Shown here: positions 10,537 through 23,100 of the stretch, one piece after another | Layout of the letters: every line of letters begins with the position of its first letter | How positions within the stretch are numbered: position 1 is the first letter of the stretch | NCBI GenBank assembly: GCA_050084985.1 | Contig: JBITNC010000002.1 | Location: 28,520,001 to 28,584,000 of the forward strand | Direction: 5' to 3' | DNA: 64,000 nt | Source: Nageia nagi | Lineage: Eukaryota; Pinophyta | Notes under the pieces: generated by a model | What the model saw: only the letters and a program-made list of their open reading frames with translations | What the model was told of the DNA's origin: nothing | Database searches by the model: none | Translations under genes and position numbers: made by a program

Positions 10537-10949
10537 CATTGGTTCAGGTGCTATCTCTTGGGCTTCCAAGAAGCAACCTACTGTGACTTTCTACCACCGA
10601 AGCCGAATATCGAGCCATGTCTGTTGCCGCCCAAGAAGCTATTTGGCTAAGACATCTTCTGAACGAAATTGGGTATACGCAAAATGGCCCATCTCTTATT
10701 TCGTCAGATAATCAATCGGCTATCTCTTTGGCTAAGAATCCTGTGTTCCATCAGCGAACCAAACATGTCGAAATCCAAGCTCATTTTATCAGGGAGAAGG
10801 TTCTAAATGATATCATACACTTGCAGTATTGTCCATCTACTGACAACTCCGCTGATTTGTTCACCAAGCCCCTTCCTGAAGCTCACTTCTGCAAGCTCAG
10901 GGATTCTCTCGGGTTGGTGAAGTTGCCCTCAAGGGGGAGTGAAGTTTAA
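10537..10949 (+). pseudogene. Frame-shifted RNase H end of the Copia polyprotein
   Basis: Copia RNase H continues after the stop in two further frames. Just before the stop, at about 10531, the frame changes (net +1 or -2 nt) to give FSIGSGAISWASKKQPTV. At about 10590 it changes again to give TEAEYRAMSVAAQEAIWLRH and the usual tail (KHVEIQAHFIREKV, SADLFTKPLPE) to a stop at 10947-10949. Everything else about the element is fresh, so the two breaks are either new lesions in a copy mobilised in trans or indel errors in the sequence. Confidence 0.85.
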
Positions 10950-11020
10950 ACTTTTGTTAGTGATGACAACTTCACCTCTAAGAGGCCCTTTTTTGATTGT
11001 ACATTCTATACCTCAGTGGT

Positions 11021-11281
11021 AAGTTTGCTCTGCGTGACAAACTTGTTGTACAATTGTTGTTATAGAGTGTTGATTATTTTATACCTCAGTGGTAAGTTTG
11101 CTCTGCGTGACAAACTTGTTGTACATTTTATACCTCCGTGGTGAGTTTGCTCTGCGTGAGAAACTTATTGTACAAATTTTGAGCATATAATTAATATACC
11201 TCCGTGGTAAGTTCGCTCTGCGTGACGAACTTATTGTACATTCTATACCTCCGTGGTGAGTTTGCTCTGCGTGAGAAACTC
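11021..11281 (+). repeat. Five tandem stem-loops in the Copia 3' noncoding region
   Basis: Five units share TACCTC(A/C)GTGGT followed by a hairpin with the constant loop CTCTGCGTGA. Arms: unit 1 AAGTTTG/CAAACTT (11021-11044); unit 2 the same (11094-11117); unit 3 GAGTTTG/GAAACTT (11143-11166); unit 4 AAGTTCG/CGAACTT (11209-11232); unit 5 GAGTTTG/GAAACTC (11258-11281). Units 4 and 5 each carry paired changes that keep the stem (T-A to C-G, and A-T to G-C), and unit 3 keeps a G-T pair. Units 3 and 5 lose the innermost G-C pair. Units end TTGTTGTACA or similar. The compensatory changes point to selection on RNA (or DNA) structure, perhaps for packaging, export or translation of element RNA. Confidence 0.85.
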
Positions 11282-11768
11282 GTTGTACAATTTTTATGCT
11301 CTATTTTAAAATCAACACATGTCTATATACAACAGGTGACTATGAGTGATGGCTTGGCATCTCCGTGATGGCTTATAGTGCAACATTGATCAGTTATTTA
11401 TAAGATGGCATTATTTAATTCTCTTATTTGAATATATGATGCATCTAACTGATTTTGTTCATGAGTTGCTTGTAGCATGCAGGATCTTCTTTAGAAATGC
11501 AGGTTACTCACCTTGTGAAAGCAAGCTCATGGAGACTCACATGTCAGCTTAAAGTTGATCGACTACTATGTACAGTGAAACCAGTTGTGGTTAATGATTG
11601 TATTGTAAACCATTTTTGTCAAATGGTAATGTAGTGAGTCTCATACTAGTTCTCAAAAAGATTCTCAAAAATATATAAAAGTTCTCATCTCCACTTGTAT
11701 CTCTATGGAGGAGAACTCTCTCTTACTCTCTCTCTTCTCTCTTCTACGCTCTATCCCAATATTGCATT

Positions 11769-11777
11769 AAGGGGGAG
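11769..11777 (+). other. Polypurine tract of the Copia element
   Basis: AAGGGGGAG lies directly against the 3' LTR start at 11778 and serves as the plus-strand primer. A similar AAGGGGGAG follows the end of the RNase H region (10931-10939). Confidence 0.9.
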
Positions 11778-12266
11778 TGTTAGAATTTGTAATGAAATAT
11801 TGTGAATATCTAAACTCCTTGTAAATTCAATTAATCACTTAAGGGTATGTAGATACCTTAAGAGATTAATAGAATTCTTTAATATGTAGACTTTGACTTT
11901 ACCAAAGTGGGTAGTTGGTAGGTTGAAGTTTGGTGATAAATTTAATGTAACCCTAACCTTACCCTTGGGTTAAAGGAAGGTTAGGGAGGTGCTCTCAACC
12001 TATAAATAGAGGGCCTCTCCTCATGTAAACATATCTAAGTTTTGAATAAGATTACTCTACTTGGTTGTGTAGGAGAGAGCTAGAGAATAGTTGTAAGAGA
12101 GACATAGATTTGAGAATAAGAGAACTAGTTGTGGATGTACTCCCAAGGAGGGAGGAACCACATTATATTGATGTGTTATCTTGAGTGATTGTGTTATCTT
12201 GTGTACACATGAGTTTCCTAGTCTAAGGTCCTAGAGGATTTGTTTAGATCTAGCTCAAATCCTTCA
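11778..12266 (+). repeat. 3' LTR of the Copia element
   Basis: It is 489 bp and identical to 3395-3883 apart from A at 12046. It is followed by the target duplication CACAT. Confidence 0.95.
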
Positions 12267-12271
12267 CACAT

Positions 12272-13978
12272 GACCCATTAAACCTCCTATCCTGAGTTAC
12301 ACAATGCAAATACAAAGACAATAAGTAGATATAGTAAAAGATGACCAAACTGGTCCCATTAAAAGTACAATAGGGATATCATAGACATCCATCCTTGGAG
12401 GAGAGCTTTCATCACTTGGGGCATCATCTTGCCTTGTGGACTCAAACATCCAATCAATTGTGCATTTTGGGAGTCATTTGTGCCAGATCTGATCTTTTAA
12501 GCAAGGCATTTAGCCCATTGGGCCATTTTCTGAGTTCTTGAGTTTTGTAGTGAGATGTCCAGCCCTAGGGCATTTTTGGATGATTTTTAAAGAATTGTAT
12601 TTGGTTCCAAATTGCAATTAATTTCAGATCTGATTTTCCTGTGGCAAATAAAAAATTTGTTTTGGTTTGGAATTTGGATATTTTGAGTAAAATTGCATTT
12701 TTACTAATTTGGGACATGACAAATTATATGCGTAGGGAGCTGTTGACACCTAATTTGGCACCCTTTTTGGGCTAGACTAGTTGTCATATGACCCTGACTA
12801 TGTTATGATCAATATGATGTCATATTATATTACAATTGTCACTTATGATACACTTAAGCTGCTTCTCATGTATGATTCTCTTATTTTGTAGGAAGAACCA
12901 CCAATGTCGGTGCTAGCATGCAAAAGGTGCACTCAAGTAATATCCTAAACCTATCCGTAAACATAATTAATTATATATATAATAATACATTGTTCTTTGT
13001 TTTTTCCTATGGTTCCCCAAAGAAATCAACAACTCAAATATAACTACTCTTCTTATGCTTGCAAATGTGATGAAACTAGTGCAAATGCTGATCAATCTCA
13101 ATTTTAATTTGTGCCTATGGGATATTTTGTAGATTATAATCAGAAGAACCATGGTTACTATATTGGGGTGAATGCCAAAATACAAGCATTAATGTGATTT
13201 ATCATAGCTTGATAAATTACATAATTGATAATTGAGATATGTTTCTAGGCAAAGGCTAGTCTCAAATCACCTCTGTTTTTGCAAGATGATATCACCCCCT
13301 CTTTGTAAACTAAATCCAGGATAGTAATTCCTTTTCATGGAAACATACTATTTGGCAATATGCATAAATCTTATGAATGCTAGAAGAATCTCTTTCATAA
13401 GGTCCATTTACCTGGCCAATGTGATGTTGGAAATCAGTAAGCTACCGATATAGACAACAACAAAATGCTCAAGGACCATCAGACATTGAAAAGGACACAA
13501 ATTAACAATTGCACGACCAAGGCCAAAGGGCATCAATAACACTTCCAAGTGTCATTTTTGTCCTAGATTAGGCTTTCATAACCTCCTCTACCTAAATTAG
13601 GATACGATTATAGCTGTGTCTCAGGTCAATCTTACTGCAATATCTTACAGCAAGAACATTCCCAATATATTGTGTATGTGGATATGAGATCTTTTTTATT
13701 GGTATTATCATATTGTATGCAATGTGCATAACAGTCAATACATAAACTAACAAACATAATTCTTGAACACCACCACAAGTGAACTTTTATAGAATGTATA
13801 CCCATTTTAAATAATTTCTTGTATGCCTGTCAAATTTTTCACCTTCCATAATGACTTATGATACAACACCAATGTAGCCCATAGGTCATTATCTAGATGT
13901 GTAGGATATCATGTAATAAGGACACTAATTGTACAGAAAATTAAAATGTAGGCAGCAGAATCAAGAAGCCAAAATTAC
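12272..13978. other. Unassigned DNA between the Copia element and permease exon 7
   Basis: The first about 500 bp continue the repeat into which the Copia element inserted; a phrase near 12550-12600 (GTGAGATGTCC..CTAGGGCATTTTTGG) resembles the end of the LTR-like sequence near 60030. The rest is presumably intron 7 of the permease. I looked on the minus strand for the next conserved NCS2 segment and found none. Confidence 0.5.
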
Positions 13979-14122
13979 CTGACTAGCGCAATATGAACCA
14001 CCTCCCCAGTATTTAAAACCCGTGGCTATCAAGGAGACTCCAATCAATATAATAGTAGTCCCTGTAACAATGGGTGGAAATATCCGCTGCAAAATTCTTG
14101 GAGGGCAAAAGGAAACTGCAAC
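13979..14122 (-). CDS. Permease exon 7
   Basis: Acceptor TTGGCTACAG, then VAVSFCPPRILQRIFPP, IVTGTTIILIGVSLIATG and FKYWGGGSYCASQ, with donor GTCAG|GTAATT. 144 nt, phase 0 on both ends. RIFPP-VTG is among the most conserved stretches of the family, making this the surest exon. Confidence 0.9.
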
Positions 14123-17100
14123 CTGTAGCCAACAACAGACAAGAATCTGTCCTCGAGAATGGTTAGTCTACCGACTTCACTCCAAAAGCTAACAAAAATC
14201 AATTATTCTTCAATGAGGGCAATAAGAATTTAAAGCTTGATATGATAAACAAAAAATGATCCAAAAGAACATGTGTCGTCAAACATGTCCATCCCACAAA
14301 TATATATATCCTACAAATATCAAACTGTTGAATCATTTATGGTGTACCCTTCTCATTTTGTAAAAGAACTGCATGTAATACTTCTTTAATATTATGTATT
14401 CGGACCTGGTTGGTTACTTGTGCAATGAATGTCCAATTTGTAGATAAATCTATGAAAACTGGACTTTGAAAGATAAAAAGATGCATCATATTAGAAGAGG
14501 CTATAATTATTTCATAAAAACCAAATATATGTACCAAATTATATTCTATACTCACAGTACCAAGGATGTGACCATACGCATCTTCTCCTGATAAGCATTT
14601 CCCTTCAAGTTGTTGACTGCATGATTTACATGATCCACTTACAGAACATGATACACCATTACATGTGCATGCAGTCAGCACTGAGATGACCTGGTCAACT
14701 GTAAAGAAGTCCAAGCAATTCATCATCATGGAAACAATATAGTTCAATTGAAGAATCGAAACATAAGAAACTACCAAGTATCAACATCAATGACAGCTTG
14801 TCACACATTACAGTGAGAAAACTGATAGAATAGAACTTGAAAAGTTTCATATGATATTTTCTTTGGCTTACAGAATACTTTGCAATGGATATTACTCTTG
14901 TAACCCAAGCTCTTACTCTCAACAAAGAATTTAGAAATAACTTTTAGACAAAAACAAGAAATTAGGAGAGGAAAAAAAAGAAAATTATTATAACCACAAC
15001 AGACTAAAAGTAGGCGAGTGGGATACAAAGCAAAGTGCCTTAAGGGTGGTCTTCTAGAAAATGAAAATAAGGAAAATTATTATAACCACCACATTTTACT
15101 TTCTAGAAAATGAACATAAGGAAAATGTGGTCTTCTAGATCTTTTCCTTATGTTCATTTTCTAGAAATCTAAGCAAGAAAATATCATATAAAAAAAAGGA
15201 AATGATGTTTTACTTGTTTGTATGAACCCTACAAGAGTCCTGTCAGGAAAGAGACACTAAGTCCTCTATGCTTGTATCTGTAAGGTGAAAATGTGGATGT
15301 TAGGCTGCCTAAATTTATGTGAAGGGATTGTAATGTGAACATGGTAATTGACCATTAGGAGATGGGTCTCCATAAGATGTTTGACTGACCATATAGCCTC
15401 CCTTGAAGATATATTAATTACCCATTGCCCAACTGGTACACATTATTAGATTCCCTCAGTTCATTGAGTATGAAAGCATCCATACTAAGCGTAAAATGCC
15501 ATCTTATTATGTGTCCTGCCTGTGAGTAAGCAATGTGCGATTCTGCAGTGATGTCAACAATAAAAAACTAGAAATTACCAAGTGGTAAACAACACAACAA
15601 ACTATAATTCCTAACAATATTGCACAGGAGAAATAGGTGAATTGATCTTTGATTAGGATTATCCTAGCAAAAACTCAACAGATTGGGCATGAGATAATGT
15701 AGATTGGAAGCCTAAATCTAGAGACAACACATTAATTCAAAACACTGATGTGCTAAGGGTCGAATCCATATGTATAAATGTAAATATATATCAAGAAGAT
15801 GCACTTGAAGAAAACTACAAGCATATGTCCATGAGTAAGAAAAAACATGAGTTCAAATACATATTAATACAAATGTGTGTTTACAACGACATCTCTGTGT
15901 AGAGATGTATAATAGGGCATCTCTCTACAGTGGAGATGTCATCCATCATATATCTCTGTGTAGAAGACAATCGTGTTGTGTATACACAATTAGAAATCTT
16001 ACACTTCTCCCTTTGTTCCTATCTGCTATCCTCACTTCTTACTTTGTTGCCTTTGAGTGCAGCAAACATGGTATTATAAAGGTAGAGATGTGGGATCTAA
16101 GATGTTTGGGCTTTTATAACCATCAGGATGATGGTTGAACTTTCCAATGCTTCTATGTGATGATTGGTTAGGACCACCCCATTGTTAAACAGGACATTGC
16201 CCATGTTGACAAATAGACTATACTGCTTGTGAACACATCACAAGATGACAGATATTGATATTCTTCATGATCTTCATCGATTCTAAGGACAGTTGATATC
16301 CATAATCAAGGTAGGTAGTGATCACTTCCAAGCAAATAATGTCATCATCGTAAGGTGGGTAGAGTCCATCACAGGATTGATCACCAAATGGGTGGTGTCA
16401 TAATCAGATGTGTAAGAGTCATTGCCAGATGAATTGTGCTACTGTCAAGTAGACACAGTTTGTTGACAAACAAGTAGGGACATTATCATCAAGTATGATG
16501 ACTGTCAAGGCCTTTGTCAAGGATTATGGCTAATCATTGAAGATAGTGTTTTTGCAAATTGTGTAAAAGTAATTATCTAGAGGATCATGTGTGTATTGAA
16601 ACTAGATCCTCTCTGATCATAACTCTCCCCTTAGATCATATGTGTGTTGAAATTAGATCCTCTTGGATCATATTTTGGTTACAAGACAATACTGATGCTT
16701 CTCCACTTGTTGGTAGTAATTCAACCAAAGTCCATCTTGATTAGTGATGTGGACTATTGTGTAACAACTCTTCCTAGCCAATAAAGGGTTTCACAATGAT
16801 TGCTTTTGTCACAATACCTAGAGGGATTTGGATTCCAGCAATTGTGTGTTCTTCATGGATTTTTTCACAATAGTATATCCCAATCCAATGTGTTTGGGTC
16901 TCTAGCTTGCCTTCATGGGTTCCTTGATACCTTGGGACACCTTCCCAAATGCTTGACCTAACCAATATCCCATCTTCTTAATTTAGGAATGATTCCTTGC
17001 TCAGCTGGAAGGTGATAAGAATTAAACCTTTACTCCAAGTTCATGTATTCTGCAAACAATTTTATCAATTCTTCATGAAGCTCTTGTGTGGGCTGCTCAT

Positions 17101-20100
17101 TCTTATTGTCCATAAATTTTACCCTCTCAAGAATGGTAACAATATATTGCAATCATTGGAGTTGCAAAGCCTTCAATTCATAATAAACTATCTGAAATAC
17201 TCTTCTTTCTCCAGGATATTTACATAACTCTTGATTTTATTTCCTCAACTAGAACAATCTTGATGGAGAATCTCATTCTCACTTTCAATGGATATTCTTA
17301 TTGTCCATAAATTTTAACCTCTCAAGAATGGTAACAATATATTGCAATTATTGGAGTTGCAAAGCTTTCAATTCATAATAAACTATCTGAAATACTCTTC
17401 TTTCTCCAGGATATTTACAGAACTCTTGATTTTATTTCCTCAACTAGAACAGATCTTGATGGAGAATCTCATTCTCACTTTCAATAGATATTCTTGCCTC
17501 CTTTACAGATAAGCACTATTCTGGTGGAATTAACTAACTTCTTTTCAAATAGAAACTTGATTTCTAGCACTCTATATCATCATCGTACCAGCTTGACAAC
17601 AACACTATATGGGCTTGTTTTGTAGACACCATGTCTCTTCCACATGTATAGTAGGCCAAGAAGAGCATCATAGATATCCAAGGGCGCCACATCATAGAGT
17701 ACCTCATCCTCCAAGGGCTTGATGGCATATGATAGGTGACACTGATGAGTGACCCTTTAAATCTCTTGTCCACTCAACCACTCCAACATATGATTGAGGA
17801 TAGGGCGTGATATGCAGATTCAGCATTTTGACCGCCTCTATGTATATGGTATTCCTTTGACTACCACTAGTGGAGAGGCCACTTCCACCCATGTCTGCGA
17901 ATGAAAGAGGATCTCCTCTTCCAGACACAAACTTGAAATCTTGCAACGGTTGTTGTGGTTGAGGGATGGGTTTCAACTACGTAATCAATTCCTTCAAGGG
18001 CGTCATCTTCCTCTTCCATGGTTGGCTCTTTGTCTTATAGCAACATAATATTAAAAACACCCATCATTTTGGTTATATAAGCTTCCTTGGAATGGGTTCA
18101 AGTCTTGTGGTAATTGAACCACTTCTCATCATCTTCGGGTTGATTCTTTTCCTCCTAGGCATGAATCTTGTCACTCTTCCTCTTGTGCTTAGCCTTTTGT
18201 TACAACTTCTTTGCAAATTAAATTAACCCAATGTATTAAACTCCTTGAGGTCTTGTTTTCTTTCACGGGCCAACACCAACCACTTCAATACTTCAAGATT
18301 TGACTTTCTTTTGTTTGCCAGTTTGGCTGCCAATAGTCGGAAGTTGGTGGTGTACTTGGCAACCATCTCATTTCGCTCTTGATGTAACTACTCCCATGTC
18401 ATTATATCTGGCAACTGAGTAGTACTCTTTTTTTTACCAACATTCATGAGATCGTCCCATGTCATGTATTCCTTATCTTTTCATCATATTGCTTAATCCA
18501 TGCATAACATGCATCCCACAACATCCTTATAGAGATACTTCCCTTCAACATTACAAAAAGAGCATTTTCTCCCTCGGTGAAATTATTCTCGAAAAAAGTA
18601 AGTATTGAACTTCTCTATCCAACTTTCTAGAGAATTAACATCAATTTTACCTTCAAGAACAAGGATTGAATGTCATTGGTCCTCCAAATGGCAATATGCA
18701 ATATTGCATACATTATTCAATAAAAACTCCAACTACTTCTCCTTTTGTTCCAAGTTTGTGTAAATCAAGTTTACATAGGATACACGTTTCCTTCCGTAAA
18801 ATAACCGTCGTCTGAACATTTCTGTTACGTGTTCTTGAAAGCCATCCCAGGAACGGCTAGCCGTCTCTTTCGATTAAACCTAACCCCTAAATCTTCACTT
18901 CCTTCATTTCGTGAAAGAAATTCTCTTCACTCTCTGCAATCGAAATCATATACTTACAGAGGTAATAATAGAAATTGATGGCCATAAGACAACTTCCACC
19001 TCCTTGCTTTTGAAGGTGATGGTCTTTTGTTGCTCGCGTTTTCAGAGTCACTTAACTCTGTCGAGACAGGCGGCTGAAGCACGCAATGCACATTTTGCTT
19101 ACTATAAGTACAGATACACTTTCTTCACATGTCTTCTACTGTGCAGACCTACATCGCCAACAATGCCCGTCCAGGGGACAAATCCTTCATTCACTCATCA
19201 ATCGCATCGGACTTAAATTTGGCCCGTAGACTTATACGTAATGTATGTCAACTGCGGAAGTCTGGCGGACGCCCGCGAAAATTTGACTGTATGACTGCAC
19301 GACACAGGAATATGATAATAATTAATGTTAAATTATAATATTTATAATTTATTAATTTAACTATTATAAATTTTAGATAATTTTAAATTTTAATTACTTA
19401 TAACTTTTAAATAATTAAATTTTTAAATTATTAAAATTTATAATTTAATTAATTATTTATATTTGATAATTAATTATTAATTAAATTTTAATATAATTTA
19501 TAATTATTATAAATTAATTAATTTAAAAATAATAATAAATTTATAATTTTAAATTAATTAATTATAAAAATTATAAATTTATTATTAGTTATTTTTAAAT
19601 TAATTATCAATTACTAAATTAATAATTGATTTATTTGCCTTTCCTTTGACCATCCCCATCACGTTTGTTAAACATGGGTCTCCATCCCCGTTACTCTTAG
19701 ATACATGTCCCTAACACTTATGTAACCTTAGTGTATATCATTATTTTGATTCCTTTCCTCTTCTATGTTGCTTAATATTGGAGATTTGTTGAAATGGTAG
19801 GTAGATATTTTGAGGTTCTTGTAACCCGACCTTGTATGAGTGTTAATACAACTAGAGATGAATTAGGTTGGATACAAAAGATATGATTGGTGAGCTTAAA
19901 TTTAGAGACTACATTAATTTTAAAATATTGATGTATGTAAATATATGTAATGAGGATATGTCATAGAAACAAAGGAAACTTACCAAAACACCCCTCAATG
20001 TTTAAAAATTACCAAAATACCACTCTAAGTTCATGAAATTACCAAAATGCCCTTGACTCTTTAAAAATTACTAAAATAAACTATAAGTTCATGAAAATTA

Positions 20101-23100
20101 TCAAAATACCTTTAAAATTTATGAATTAAAAAATAAAAAATATTTTAATACTCTTATAAAAAACAAAATAATGAAAAAAAATCTTTAAACCTTTTAACAC
20201 TTCATTTAATTCGTTTAAAAAATGTATGTTAATATGATATGATGATCTTTTAAATATATTATAATAATAATATACTTTAAAAGATCATCATATCATATTA
20301 ACATACATTTTTTATTTTATTTATTTATTATTTAAACAATAACATAACTCTCCAATTTTTCCAATTCATATAAGAATTATAGTTATTTCAATTTATATAA
20401 GAATATTTATTTATTTTATTTAAAAAATCATTTTATAAATTTATATTGATCATTTTAAATATATATATATATATAAGTTCTACCGACTATGATTTCATGT
20501 AGTTAAAAAAATTACTAAAAATTTACATTAAAAAAATTTAAATGAAGTGTTAAAGGCTTAACTTTTTTTCATTATTTTATTTTTTATAACAATATTAAAA
20601 TATTTTTTTATTTCTTAATTCATAAATTTTAAAAACATTTTGGTAATTTTCATGAACTTATATAAGAGTATTTTGGTAATTTTTAAAGATTGAGGGCGTT
20701 TTGGTAATTTCATAAACTTTTAAAGGTATTTTGGTAATTTTTAAATATTGATCATTGAAGGATATTTTGGTAATTTTATGAACTTACAATGGTATTTTGG
20801 TAAGTTTCCCTAGAAACAAACTACAATAGACATCCATTGTCAATCCCAAGGGTAGTTGACATCTGTCGTCAACACCAAATGGATAGAGTTCGTTACAAAG
20901 TAGATAGTTTTGCAATCGTCAAACTAGCAAGGATCATCACTAGGTGGATGGTGTCTCTCATCATTAGGCAGGTAGGTGTTCCCATCAGGCATGTAGGAGT
21001 TGTCACCATATTGATGGTTAGGAGGGCAGGGATTGTTGCCAAACAAATAAAGTATTGTCTAAAGGATCAAAACTAATGAAAACAAAGGTCTTTGTTGTGG
21101 ATGATAGCTAACGTTTGGATATGTTTTTTCTTGCAAATTGTGCAAAACTAGTCCGAAGGATCAAATGTTGCTTAAAGAGGATCCTCTCAAATCATGAGAA
21201 GATTTATAACCTTTGCACATTATCAGGGAACCAAGTTCATTTCATCCTACCATTTTGTTAATCATATAGTGAACTTAAGTTGTCATTCCAGAATATTCAT
21301 AACAGCTGGACTGTTCATTAAAAAAAAAAATAGTTAAACTAAGCCTTCGTTTGATTATCATCTTCTATTGGTATGGTAGACAGTGCTTTATTTTCTTTTT
21401 ATGAAAAACTGTTTTAGAGAAAGTCGACATCTTTGTGATGATATTGAATAGAAACAAGGTTGAATGATCCTAGGCCAACAACTACATATACTACATTTAA
21501 TCCACTTATCAACATAAATTCTAATTCTCAAGCGGAATGCACCACCTTAGTATCTCTTCTCTTAGCCCTTCTAGGTTATTTTTGTCTTTTGTACTGATAC
21601 ACTTATTTTTTAGACCCATTGATCTACTTTGGTTGCTCAAGCGCATCAATAAAATTACTTTTGTTATACACAATTATCATAGCACATTATAATATGCCAA
21701 TACTTGCATGTATATTATATACATATCATGTAGGTGGAAGTGTACTATGCTTCTTTTGTGTTGACAAGACGATATACAGAAGCTTACTAAGCAAGTTTCG
21801 TTCATGTTGTTTTGCTTATGGAAAAGGAATTCAAATTCATAACATGTAGACAGAGGCCCATTAGTTGAAGAAAAATAACATGGTTGACTTAGGACCTTGG
21901 AAGCTTGCATAGGAGTTAAGTAAAACCATGACAAGTGACAGATTGCAAGTATGAAGCATTAATTGAGAGACAATCTCTATAGAATTAAAATAAATTTTTA
22001 TAGACATGATGAAGCAATGTATATACCTTGGCACAATTACATCCGATAACAGATAAAGAATCATGATAAACTGCCTTGCAGACATAATGGACATTATAGT
22101 TCTATCTAGCTTCATTGAGTGTTCTCTTCACAATCTCTAATCTATTTTCAATACTATTTTGCAAAAATTTATATCCTCTTGCTTTCTACATGCACACATT
22201 GGAAAAACACTAATTCATTCAACTAACTCAAGAAGACACTATCTTTTAACAACATTCTTGAGAGATTTTACAACCTTGGTTTTTCTGATTTAGAAAATCC
22301 TAGTAGACCAAGAATAAATAAAAAAACGATGGAGAAACAAATAAACAATAAAGAAAGTAATCAAGGTCAATAGTTACTATTAAGGAATATATAGAGGCCT
22401 GCAATGATCAAAGATTTCCACATTAATTATAGTGGTTATCATATATCTAAGGTCCATTCCAAATATATATATGATAAACATGATTTTAGTTCTTTCAAGT
22501 GAAGATGATAGGCTAAAGCAAAGTTTTCATTGTCAGACATGAATGGATATACCATCGTTGAATAGTGTCCTAGTAATCCAATTGATGGTCAATTTTGTCT
22601 AACAACTTCCTAAGCTGAACACAAAATTGCCACGACGATTGTCAGTTAAGATTTTTAAGCTGCCTTTCAGTGATAATTGATTGAATAGGAAATTGCTGTA
22701 GAAGGAAGAAACTTGTACTTATTGAGAATTTTCCTTGATGCTTCCCCAACAGCGAAAAATTTCAAACATTATAAGCAAGCATGAGAATTGTGACCATGCT
22801 ATGCGAATTTAATATATGTGCCACATAACCTGCCTGCGTATAAAATTGAAAAATCTGATATAAAATACATACCAATAGGCACAACTGAAAAGGTAATACC
22901 CATTACAGAGAGCAACCCTGATCCTGCAAATAAAATTACAAGATGGCTTGGATATTTGTGATAAAAGAAAGACTTGAAAACAAGTATGCAAAAGAAAGGC
23001 GAAACAAGGTTTATTCTTTTCAACCGTATATTCTTTAACCAAAACAAATTTTACAAACAGTTCTCACAAATGTACTAAAATGGGTTGCATTATCCTATGA

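Larger units (their letters stand above)
3395..12266 (+). mobile_element. Young full-length Ty1/Copia LTR retrotransposon
   Basis: The element is 8872 bp. It has direct LTRs (3395-3883, 11778-12266), a 5-bp target duplication CACAT (3390-3394 and 12267-12271), a tRNA-Met-type primer site (3886-3898) and a purine tract (11769-11777). The polyprotein order gag, protease, integrase, reverse transcriptase, RNase H is the Copia order. The LTRs differ at one of 489 bases (G at 3663, A at 12046), so insertion was recent: at an assumed 2e-9 changes per site per year this is roughly 0.5 million years, more if the rate is lower. The element inserted into older repeat-like DNA (3355-3390 continues at 12272). 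The polyprotein has two frame breaks near its end, so this copy may depend on helper elements, unless the breaks are sequence errors. Confidence 0.96.

Noticed and set aside
10409-10711. Separate 100-codon gene after the Copia polyprotein
   Set aside because: It is partly an out-of-frame reading and partly the shifted RNase H domain of the same polyprotein.
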